From the NCBI RefSeq assembly GCF_003012795.1, contig NZ_PXYH01000004.1:1-64000 (forward strand): a stretch of 64,000 bases of DNA. The letters run 5' to 3'. The translations under genes were made by a program, and so were the position numbers. Below are positions 54,633 to 64,000 of the stretch, one piece after another. The notes beneath the pieces are model-generated. The model did no database searches and was not told the DNA's origin. It saw nothing but the letters and a program-made list of their open reading frames with translations. How positions within the stretch are numbered: position 1 is the stretch's first letter; each line of letters starts with the position of its first letter. This DNA is from Zobellella taiwanensis (lineage in GTDB: Bacteria > Pseudomonadota > Gammaproteobacteria > Enterobacterales > Aeromonadaceae).

Positions 54633-56375
54633 ATGTCACATCGTGCCCACCTGTTTTCCCTGCGTATCGGCCATGCCTTGCGCGAGAGCTGCCTGCAAGA
54701 GCCCTATGGCGGCCGGCGGTTTGCGCGCGATCTGCTGGCCGGGGTCACGGTCGGCATCATCGCCATTCCACTGGCCATGGCGCTGGCCATCGCCAGCGGA
54801 GTGGCCCCTCAATACGGTTTGTATACCGCCATTATCGCCGGCTTTGTGATTGCCCTTACCGGTGGCTCACGGCTGAGTATCTCGGGGCCGACGGCGGCCT
54901 TTGTGGTGATCCTCTATCCCATTGCTCAGCAGTATGGGCTGGGTGGCTTGCTGCTGGCGACCCTGATGTCAGGGATACTGCTGATCATGATGGCCGTGGC
55001 CCGCCTGGGACGGTTGATTGAGTACATTCCCGATTCGGTCACCCTGGGATTTACCGGGGGTATCGCCGTGGTGATAGCCACCCTGCAAATAAAGGATTTT
55101 TTCGGGCTGTCAGTGACGATCCTGCCCGAACACTTTATCGGTAAGTTATCCGTCCTGGCCGGCCATCTGCCCGGCTGGCACTGGCCCAGCCTGCTGGTCG
55201 CCTTGCTCACCCTGGCGGTGATGCTGCTGTGGCCCCGGCTGAAAACGGGAGTGCCGGCGCACCTGCCGGCGGTGGTATTGGCCAGTCTGGCTACCTGGCT
55301 GCTCAACCAGCAGGGGCTGGGCATAGAGACCATCAGCAGCCGCTTCAGTTACCAATTGGCCGACGGCAGCAGTGGCCCGGGCATCCCCCCGGTACTGCCG
55401 GAACTGGTCATGCCCTGGTTGCAGCCGGGGCCTGCTGGCGAGCCCCTGGTGCCAAGCTGGCAATTGGCCCGGGATTTGCTGCCGGCTGCCTTTGCCATCG
55501 CCATGCTGGGAGCGATTGAATCCTTGCTGTGTGCCGTGGTACTGGATGGCATGACCGGCAAGCGCCACAGTGCCAACAGCGAACTGCTGGGGCAGGGCAT
55601 AGGCAACCTGATCGCGCCCTTTTTTGGCGGTATCACCGCCACCGCCGCCATCGCCCGCTCGGCCGCCAACGTCAAGGCCGGGGCAGAAACGCCGGTGGCG
55701 GCCATGGTGCATGCTGTGGTGGTGCTGGCGGGGCTGGTGCTGCTGGCGCCCTGGCTGGCCTGGCTGCCGATGCCGGCCATGGCCGCCCTGCTGCTGGTGG
55801 TGGCCTGGAACATGAGCGAGGCTCACAAGGCGGTGCATTTGTTCAGGACAGCGCCGGTGGGCGATATTCTGGTTTTTCTGACCTGCTTTTCCCTCACCAT
55901 ACTGTTCGATATGGTTATTGCCATTACCGCCGGTGTGCTGGTGGCGGCGGTGCTGTTCATGAAAGATATCGCCGAGATGACCCGGATCACCGATATTTCA
56001 GCCCAGCGCCGCTGGCTGGATGCTCCGCTGCCTCCGGACTGGGCGGTGTTCAAGATCAACGGGCCGCTGTTCTTTGCTGCCGCCGATCGGGTATTTGGCG
56101 AACTGGCCGGGCTGAGCCGGGGACACAGGGGAGTGGTGCTGTATATGGACGGGGTCTCCATTCTGGATGCGGGCGGGCTGGCGGCGTTGAACCGTTTTGT
56201 GGCGTTGTGCCGAAAAGAAGGGATTGCGGTCATGGTTGCCGACCTGCAATTCCAGCCGCTCAAGACCCTGGCCCGGGCGGGGGTGCAGCCGGAGCCCGGC
56301 GTCTTGTCTTTTCACCCGACCCTGCGGGAGGCGCTGGAGCAGTTGAACGCGATGGAAAACCCAACAACAGCCTGA
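54633..56375 (+). CDS. SulP (SLC26) anion transporter with STAS domain
   Basis: This 580-residue membrane protein has about 14 helices, the SulP core (LAGVTVGIIAIPLAMALAIA and SGPTAAFVVILYPIAQQYG) and a C-terminal STAS domain from about 445. Members carry sulfate, bicarbonate or C4-dicarboxylates such as fumarate. DauA-like dicarboxylate transport and BicA-like bicarbonate transport cannot be separated here. It is divergent from the RHH–aat–bpt run and convergent with trxB. Confidence 0.9.
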   Translation: MSHRAHLFSLRIGHALRESCLQEPYGGRRFARDLLAGVTVGIIAIPLAMALAIASGVAPQYGLYTAIIAGFVIALTGGSRLSISGPTAAFVVILYPIAQQYGLGGLLLATLMSGILLIMMAVARLGRLIEYIPDSVTLGFTGGIAVVIATLQIKDFFGLSVTILPEHFIGKLSVLAGHLPGWHWPSLLVALLTLAVMLLWPRLKTGVPAHLPAVVLASLATWLLNQQGLGIETISSRFSYQLADGSSGPGIPPVLPELVMPWLQPGPAGEPLVPSWQLARDLLPAAFAIAMLGAIESLLCAVVLDGMTGKRHSANSELLGQGIGNLIAPFFGGITATAAIARSAANVKAGAETPVAAMVHAVVVLAGLVLLAPWLAWLPMPAMAALLLVVAWNMSEAHKAVHLFRTAPVGDILVFLTCFSLTILFDMVIAITAGVLVAAVLFMKDIAEMTRITDISAQRRWLDAPLPPDWAVFKINGPLFFAAADRVFGELAGLSRGHRGVVLYMDGVSILDAGGLAALNRFVALCRKEGIAVMVADLQFQPLKTLARAGVQPEPGVLSFHPTLREALEQLNAMENPTTA

Positions 56376-56383
56376 AATAAGGA

Positions 56384-56404
56384 AGGGGGCGACAAGCGCC
56401 CCCT
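56384..56404. terminator. GC-rich hairpin between sulP and trxB
   Basis: AGGGGGCG (56384-56391) pairs with CGCCCCCT (56397-56404) around the loop ACAAG. It sits between two convergent genes, but no long T-run follows, so strength is uncertain. Confidence 0.55.
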
Positions 56405-56410
56405 GAGTCT

Positions 56411-58006
<1,596 letters not shown>

Positions 58007-58501
58007 GTGTTGGATGCGAACAACCGTCCGGTCAAAGAACTCGACCGTATCGATCGCAACATACTCAATGAGCTTCAGCAGGATGGCCGTATCTCCAACG
58101 TCGAGCTGTCCAAACGAGTGGGGTTGAGTCCCACTCCCTGTCTGGAACGGGTGCGTCGCCTGGAGCGCCAGGGGTATATCGAGGGCTATACCGCCATTCT
58201 CAACCCCCAGTTTCTGGATGCCTCCCTGCTGGTGTTTGTGGAAATTACCCTCAACCGTGGCACCCCCGACGTATTCGACGAATTCAACGATGCGGTGCAG
58301 AAACTGGAGGAAATCCAGGAGTGCCACCTGGTGTCGGGCGACTTCGATTACCTGCTGAAAACCCGGGTAGCCGACATGTCGGCCTACCGCAAGCTGCTGG
58401 GCGAAACCCTGCTGCGCCTGCCCGGGGTCAACGACACCCGCACCTATGTGGTGATGGAAGAGGTCAAGCAGAGCAACCGCCTGGTGATTAATACCCGATA
58501 A
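58007..58501 (+). CDS. lrp: Leucine-responsive regulatory protein Lrp
   Basis: This 164-residue regulator is almost identical to E. coli Lrp (164). The HTH is ISNVELSKRVGLSPTPCLER and the RAM effector domain LVFVEITLNR, ending RTYVVMEEVKQSNRLVI. Lrp controls amino-acid and fimbrial genes in response to leucine. GTG at 58007 gives the exact E. coli register (MLDANNRP against MVDSKKRP). ATGs at 57986 and 57998 are alternatives with no better RBS. Confidence 0.93.
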   Translation: MLDANNRPVKELDRIDRNILNELQQDGRISNVELSKRVGLSPTPCLERVRRLERQGYIEGYTAILNPQFLDASLLVFVEITLNRGTPDVFDEFNDAVQKLEEIQECHLVSGDFDYLLKTRVADMSAYRKLLGETLLRLPGVNDTRTYVVMEEVKQSNRLVINTR

Positions 58502-58568
58502 ACTGTGCTATTGTGCCCGGCTCTGGTATTTTTATGCCGGGCAGGGGGCTGACGACCATTGAATCCTG

Positions 58569-58588
58569 CGAGCGGCCCCGGCCGCTCG
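58569..58588 (+). terminator. Hairpin terminator after lrp
   Basis: CGAGCGGC (58569-58576) pairs with GCCGCTCG (58581-58588), followed by TTTGTCGTTT. It lies 67 bases past the lrp stop and before the ftsK start. Confidence 0.5.
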
Positions 58589-58668
58589 TTTGTCGTTTGG
58601 GCCCCGGCGACTTTTCCTGTCGCAGATTTGATCACGTGACATAACAATAACAAGCGAGGAGCGGACGT

Positions 58669-61239
58669 TTGGCGGAAAAAAAGCTGTTTACGCCCATGTC
58701 TGGGTTACAGCGTCTGTTTGAGGCCGGGTTGATCGCCATCATCCTGCTGGCCATTTTCATGATGCTGTCGCTGGTATCCTATCACCCTTCCGATCCTGGC
58801 TGGTCACAAACCGCCTGGGGCGGCGAGATCAGCAATGCCGCCGGTCCGGCCGGCGCCTGGCTGGCGGACATACTGTTGTTCGTGTTCGGCTTTTCGGCCT
58901 ACCTGCTGCCTCCTTTCATGGTATTCGTCGGTTGGGTGACCCTGTGGCGGCCGAAGGGGCTGACCGACATCTGCTATCTCACCCTGAGCCTGCGCATTAT
59001 CGGCTTTTTGATGCTGCTGCTGAGCCTGCTGGCGCTGGCCAGCATGAACATCGGCAATATCTACTACTTTTCTTCCGGTGGCCTGGTCGGCGACATGCTG
59101 GCCGGTGCCCTTAATCCGGTCTTCGGCGGCCTGGGCACCACCCTGATGCTGCTGTGCTGTTTTGCCACCGGCGTGACTTTTTTTACCGGTTGGTCCTGGC
59201 TGTTGATCGTGGAGCGACTGGGTGCGCTGGTGCTGGAGGCGCCGGGCTGGCTGGCTGAGGCGCCTGCGCGTATCGCCGACTGGCAGGCCGGTCGACGGCA
59301 GGAGCAGAAAGCGCCCCAGGAAACCCCCGTTCGGGCCGAGGCGCTACCGGCCTTTGCCGGTGCCGAGTCCGGTTTTGCCGGTTGGCGCCGTTTCCGGGAC
59401 AGGCTCGGCCAACCGGCTGCCGAGACTGCGGACCAGACCGTCTTTGAAGACGAAGATCCGCTGTTGGCTCCTGCCGCTCCGGCGGTCCGTTCCGGTCCCG
59501 CGCCCCAGAAAAAAGCGCCGCCGGCCCGGCGCGAGCCGGTGCTCAAGGTTCCGGACGAGGAAGACGAGACACCGCCGCTGGCCACCCTCGCCGAAGTCAA
59601 CGGCTGGGATCTGGATGAGGAGGAGGAAGAGCTGGATCTGCCCTGGCTCAAGGAGCAGGACGAGGAACAAGATACGCCTTCCGTTTCCCGTGCACCGGCG
59701 GCTCCGCCCCCTGCTGCTGCCCGGGCCCGGCGTCAGGATTTAACCCCGCTGCCGCCGGTGGATTTGCTCGATCCGCCCAAACCCAGACAGCATGCGGTGA
59801 GCGAGGCCGAGCTCGAACGCATCGCCCGCCTGGTGGAGGCCAAGCTGGCCGACTACAACGTCCAGGCCAATGTGGTGGGCGTCTATCCGGGGCCGGTGAT
59901 CACTCGTTTCGAGCTGGATCTGGCCCCCGGGGTCAAGGTCAGCAAGATCACCAACCTGGCGCGGGATCTGGCCCGCTCCCTGTCCGCCATCAGTGTACGG
60001 GTGGTGGAAGTGATCCCCGGCAAGCCCTATGTGGGGCTGGAGCTGCCCAATACCCGGCGCGAGACCGTTTATCTGCGGGAAGTGCTCGACAGCGAGCCCT
60101 TCCGCCGCAGCGAGCACCCGCTTACCCTGGTGCTGGGTCAGGACATCGCCGGCGAACCGGTGGTGGTCAATCTGGCCAAGATGCCCCACGTGCTGGTGGC
60201 GGGCACCACCGGCTCGGGCAAGTCGGTGGGGGTCAACGTCATGATCTTGTCGATGCTGTACAAGGCCACGCCGGAAGACGTGCGCTTTATCATGATCGAC
60301 CCCAAGATGCTGGAGCTGTCGGTGTACGAGGGCATTCCCCACCTGCTGACCGAAGTGGTCACCGACATGAAGGAGGCGGCCAATGCTCTGCGCTGGTGCG
60401 TGGGCGAGATGGAACGCCGCTACAAGCTGATGTCGGCCATGGGGGTGCGCAACCTCAAGGGCTTCAATACCAAGATCCAGGAGGCCATCGATGCCGGCGA
60501 GCCGCTGCGCGATCCCCTGTGGCAGCCGACCCAGTCGATGGACACCTATCCGCCGGCGCTTGAAAAACTGCCCCACATTGTGGTGGTGATCGACGAGTTC
60601 GCCGACATGATGATGATCGTCGGCAAGAAGGTGGAGGAACTGATCGCCCGTATCGCCCAGAAGGCGCGGGCGGCGGGCATCCACCTGATACTGGCGACCC
60701 AGCGGCCCTCGGTGGACGTGATCACCGGGCTTATCAAGGCCAACATTCCGACCCGGATGTCGTTCCAGGTATCGAGCAAGATAGACTCGCGCACCATCCT
60801 CGATCAGCAGGGAGCCGAGTCGCTGCTGGGCATGGGCGACATGCTCTATCTGCCCGCCGGCGACAGCAACCCCACCCGGGTGCACGGCGCCTTTGTGGAT
60901 GACCACGAGGTGCACCGGGTGGTCGCGGCCTGGAAGGAGCGGGGCGAACCCGATTACATCGAGGATATCCTGAACGGCGACGTGGGCGCCGATGGCCTGT
61001 TGCCCGGGGAAGTGCCGGAAGGGGGCGACGATGGCGAACTGGACGAGCTGTTCGACCAGGCGGTGGCTTTTGTCGTAGAGAGTCGCCGTGGCTCTACCTC
61101 CAGCGTGCAGCGCAAGTTCAAAATAGGCTACAACAGGGCCGCCCGCATCATCGAGCAGATGGAGCACCAGGGCATAGTGAGTCCTGCGGGCAGCAATGGT
61201 CAACGTGAAGTGCTGGCGCCCGCGCCGGCCAGGGAGTAA
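58669..61239 (+). CDS. ftsK: DNA translocase FtsK
   Basis: This 856-residue protein has four N-terminal membrane helices (to about 190) and a Pro/acidic linker (about 215-375). The motor domain has Walker [16 protein letters not shown] near residue 513 and Walker [14 protein letters not shown], and a C-terminal gamma winged helix ([20 protein letters not shown]) binds KOPS. FtsK pumps DNA at the septum and activates XerCD. It is shorter than E. coli FtsK (1329) because the linker is short. The start is TTG at 58669, with GAGGAG upstream. Confidence 0.95.
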   Translation: MAEKKLFTPMSGLQRLFEAGLIAIILLAIFMMLSLVSYHPSDPGWSQTAWGGEISNAAGPAGAWLADILLFVFGFSAYLLPPFMVFVGWVTLWRPKGLTDICYLTLSLRIIGFLMLLLSLLALASMNIGNIYYFSSGGLVGDMLAGALNPVFGGLGTTLMLLCCFATGVTFFTGWSWLLIVERLGALVLEAPGWLAEAPARIADWQAGRRQEQKAPQETPVRAEALPAFAGAESGFAGWRRFRDRLGQPAAETADQTVFEDEDPLLAPAAPAVRSGPAPQKKAPPARREPVLKVPDEEDETPPLATLAEVNGWDLDEEEEELDLPWLKEQDEEQDTPSVSRAPAAPPPAAARARRQDLTPLPPVDLLDPPKPRQHAVSEAELERIARLVEAKLADYNVQANVVGVYPGPVITRFELDLAPGVKVSKITNLARDLARSLSAISVRVVEVIPGKPYVGLELPNTRRETVYLREVLDSEPFRRSEHPLTLVLGQDIAGEPVVVNLAKMPHVLVAGTTGSGKSVGVNVMILSMLYKATPEDVRFIMIDPKMLELSVYEGIPHLLTEVVTDMKEAANALRWCVGEMERRYKLMSAMGVRNLKGFNTKIQEAIDAGEPLRDPLWQPTQSMDTYPPALEKLPHIVVVIDEFADMMMIVGKKVEELIARIAQKARAAGIHLILATQRPSVDVITGLIKANIPTRMSFQVSSKIDSRTILDQQGAESLLGMGDMLYLPAGDSNPTRVHGAFVDDHEVHRVVAAWKERGEPDYIEDILNGDVGADGLLPGEVPEGGDDGELDELFDQAVAFVVESRRGSTSSVQRKFKIGYNRAARIIEQMEHQGIVSPAGSNGQREVLAPAPARE

Positions 61240-61242
61240 TGA

Positions 61243-61851
61243 ATGAAGAAACTGGCAACCTTGGGTGTGCTGTTGTGGTCGGTGAGCGCCGTGGCGCTGG
61301 CCGATGCCCGGGCCGAACTCCGGCAGAAACTGTCTGCCTTCGAGCAGTTTTCCGCCGATTTCAGCCAACAGGTATTTGATGAAAGCGGCGATCCCATGCA
61401 AAGTGCCGAGGGAAGCATGCAACTGGCCCGGCCCGATCGGTTTCGCTGGCACACGGCGACTCCGGACGAAAGCCTGATCGTGTCCAATGGCACCGATGTG
61501 TGGATCTATGATCCCTTTGTCGAGCAGGTCAGCATAGTGCCCCTGGAGCAGGCGGTGCAGAATACCCCCTTTTTGCTGATTTCCGGCAGTGACGACAGCC
61601 GCTGGCAACAATACCGGGTCACCCGCAAGGGGGCCGATTATGTGGTGACCAGCAAGGATCCGGGAGAGCTGATTCAGGAGTTCAGCCTGCGCTTTGACCA
61701 TGCCAACCGCATCGAGCGCTTTACCGTGCTCGAGTCCGGCGGCCAGCGCAGCGAGTTCAGCCTGCGCAACATCAATACCGCTCCGGCCACCGCGGCCGAC
61801 AGCTTCCAGTTTACGCCGCCGGCCGGGGTAATGATCGACGACCAGCGCTAA
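61243..61851 (+). CDS. lolA: Outer-membrane lipoprotein carrier protein LolA
   Basis: This 202-residue protein has a cleavable signal peptide ([16 protein letters not shown]). The LolA fold follows ([32 protein letters not shown]). LolA ferries lipoproteins across the periplasm to LolB. It starts 3 bases after the ftsK stop, so the two are co-transcribed. Confidence 0.94.
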   Translation: MKKLATLGVLLWSVSAVALADARAELRQKLSAFEQFSADFSQQVFDESGDPMQSAEGSMQLARPDRFRWHTATPDESLIVSNGTDVWIYDPFVEQVSIVPLEQAVQNTPFLLISGSDDSRWQQYRVTRKGADYVVTSKDPGELIQEFSLRFDHANRIERFTVLESGGQRSEFSLRNINTAPATAADSFQFTPPAGVMIDDQR

Positions 61852-61875
61852 GAAAGCGTCCGCAGAGGGAGTGAT

Positions 61876-61902
61876 AAGCGGTAAGCTGACAGCTTACCGC
61901 TT
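61876..61902 (+). terminator. Strong rho-independent terminator after lolA
   Basis: AAGCGGTAAGCT (61876-61887) pairs perfectly with AGCTTACCGCTT (61891-61902), with the loop GAC, followed by TGTTTT. The lolA stop is 24 bases upstream, and the rarA start 22 bases downstream. Confidence 0.8.
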
Positions 61903-61924
61903 TGTTTTATGGGAGAATGACGGG

Positions 61925-63250
61925 ATGAGCACCCTGAGCCTGGATTTCGAGCAGGAGGACTTTCGTCCCCTGGCGGCGCGGATGCGCCCGGAGCGGCTGG
62001 AACAGTACCTGGGCCAGCAGCATATACTGGGGCCGGGCAAGCCGCTGCGCCGGGCGCTGGAAGCGGGGCACTGCCATTCCATGATCCTGTGGGGGCCGCC
62101 GGGCACCGGCAAGACCACCTTGGCCGAGCTGGTGGCCGCATACTGCGACGCCCAGGTGGAGCGGGTGTCGGCGGTCACTTCCGGGGTCAAGGAAATCCGC
62201 ACCGCCATCGAGCGGGCACGCGGGCACAAGCTCGCCGGACGGCGCACCATTTTGTTCGTGGACGAGGTGCACCGCTTCAACAAGTCCCAGCAGGACGCCT
62301 TTCTGCCTCATATCGAGGACGGCACCGTCACCTTTATCGGGGCCACCACCGAAAATCCCTCCTTCGAACTCAACAACGCTCTGCTGTCCCGGGCCCGGGT
62401 CTACCTGCTCAAGCGGCTGGAAACCGGCGAGGTGGAAGCCATGATCGAACAGGCCTTGACCGATGAGCGCGGCCTGGCGGGGCAGGGCATCATACTTGCC
62501 GATGGCGTGCGGCGTGCCCTGGCCGAGCTGGTGGACGGAGACGGCCGCAAGGCGCTCAACTACCTCGAGCTGCTGGCGGACATGGCTGAAGAGCAGAGTG
62601 GCGTGCGTCGCATCGACAAGGCCCTGCTGGCGGAGGTGACCGGCGAACGGCTGGCCCGTTTCGATAACCAGGGCGATCTCTATTACGATCTGATCTCGGC
62701 GGTGCACAAATCCATTCGCGGCTCCAACCCGGACGCCGGCCTGTACTGGTACGCACGGATGATAGCCGCCGGCTGCGATCCGCTCTACATCGCCCGCCGG
62801 CTACTGGCCATCGCCTCGGAAGACGTGGGCCTGGCCGATCCCAAGGCCATGGAGGTGGCACTGGCGGCCTGGGATTGTTTTACCCGGGTGGGCCCGGCGG
62901 AAGGAGAGCGGGCCATCGCCCAGGCTATTGTCTATCTGGCCTGCGCGCCCAAGAGCAATGCCCTCTATACCGCCTGGAAAGCGGCGCTGCAGGATGCCCG
63001 GGAGCAGCCGGACTTCGAGGTGCCCCTCCATCTGCGCAATGCGCCCACCAAATTGATGAAGGAGCTGGGCCACGGCGCCGAATACCGTTATGCCCACAAC
63101 GAGCCGGGTGCCTATGCCGCCGGCGAGACCTATTTGCCCGAGGGGCTGCGGGATCGGTGCTACTATGTGCCCAACGAGCGGGGCTTCGAGCAGAAGATCA
63201 AGGCCAAGCTCGACTACCTCAAAGGCCTGGACGAGCAGGCCGGTAGCTAG
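61925..63250 (+). CDS. rarA: Replication-associated recombination protein A (RarA/MgsA)
   Basis: This 441-residue AAA+ protein has Walker [16 protein letters not shown], Walker [19 protein letters not shown] and an MgsA C-terminal domain ([20 protein letters not shown]). RarA acts at stalled replication forks. The start at 61925 (MSTLSLDF) is the family start; upstream codons run through the terminator. A full intrinsic terminator lies between lolA and rarA, so rarA may rely on its own promoter or on read-through. Confidence 0.94.
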   Translation: MSTLSLDFEQEDFRPLAARMRPERLEQYLGQQHILGPGKPLRRALEAGHCHSMILWGPPGTGKTTLAELVAAYCDAQVERVSAVTSGVKEIRTAIERARGHKLAGRRTILFVDEVHRFNKSQQDAFLPHIEDGTVTFIGATTENPSFELNNALLSRARVYLLKRLETGEVEAMIEQALTDERGLAGQGIILADGVRRALAELVDGDGRKALNYLELLADMAEEQSGVRRIDKALLAEVTGERLARFDNQGDLYYDLISAVHKSIRGSNPDAGLYWYARMIAAGCDPLYIARRLLAIASEDVGLADPKAMEVALAAWDCFTRVGPAEGERAIAQAIVYLACAPKSNALYTAWKAALQDAREQPDFEVPLHLRNAPTKLMKELGHGAEYRYAHNEPGAYAAGETYLPEGLRDRCYYVPNERGFEQKIKAKLDYLKGLDEQAGS

Positions 63251-63345
63251 CGCCGGCCTTGGCCCGCCGGCCGCTATGCTGATAAACTGCCGTCGATGAC
63301 CCATTTCCGACCCTGCGTGCACACGCATTACAAGAATTAAGGTAA

Positions 63346-64000
<655 letters not shown>

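Noticed and set aside
59740-61701. A 653-codon minus frame opposite ftsK
   Set aside because: It is His/Gln/Gly-rich with no domain, and overlaps the well-supported FtsK motor and LolA.

Overview
The window is bacterial chromosome from a gammaproteobacterium. The gene order matches enteric, Vibrio and Aeromonas chromosomes: gcvA–DUF423–rlmM, ppnN–xni, queF/syd, yqcC–truC–yqcA, glnD–dapD, cspD/clpS–clpA–infA–aat, and trxB/lrp–ftsK–lolA–rarA–serS. GC-rich coding sequence, a complete ISAs1-family element, Syd, both N-end transferases (Bpt and Aat) and DUF3549/DUF3301/DUF2789/DUF3081 proteins together suggest the Aeromonadaceae, perhaps a marine genus such as Oceanimonas, Zobellella or Oceanisphaera. 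The genus is an inference; no rRNA gene is present to settle it.

Positions 1 to about 16,050 are an accessory region, visibly less GC-rich in its spacers. It holds a YdiJ-type D-2-hydroxyglutarate dehydrogenase with a divergent LysR regulator, a second LysR gene, and a stack of insertion-sequence debris: an IS630 remnant, an IS3 end, an intact ISAs1 element and an IS5-type transposase fragment. These are followed by a TRAP transporter (dctPQM), an iron-type alcohol dehydrogenase, an aldehyde dehydrogenase of the 2-oxoglutarate-semialdehyde type, and an L-2-hydroxyglutarate oxidase. The enzymes can be ordered into a path ending in 2-oxoglutarate, and the two hydroxyglutarate oxidases would accept opposite enantiomers. 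A MASE1 gene fragment marks the end of this region.

Positions 16,300–25,100 carry a BCCT transporter, a cNMP/CBS/DUF294 protein with a DEDDh exonuclease, two small envelope-type DUF genes on the other strand, and the gcvA–hydrolase–DUF423–rlmM run. Positions 25,100–33,200 are mainly minus strand: isocitrate dehydrogenase, xni, ppnN, a diguanylate cyclase, a TPR protein with a degenerate GGDEF domain, and queF. Positions 33,200–42,120 hold syd, a block of five small DUF genes, yqcC–truC–glutaminase–flavodoxin, cvfB, an SLC13 permease and a DUF3081 gene.

Positions 42,120–64,000 are conserved core: dbpA, dapD, glnD, a DedA protein, ybjQ, mscL, cspD, clpS–clpA, infA, bpt, aat, a 56-residue ribbon-helix-helix gene, a SulP transporter, trxB, lrp, ftsK, lolA, rarA and the start of serS. 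ClpS, ClpA, Aat and Bpt together make up the bacterial N-degron pathway apart from the ClpP peptidase.

A recurrent 21-base sequence (ATTCGGAAC followed two or three bases later by ATTTA) lies in four intergenic sites. In one it is the right end of the IS630 remnant. In another it contributes the stop codon of dbpA, and in a third it lies just before the clpS start. No rRNA, tRNA or CRISPR array was seen.
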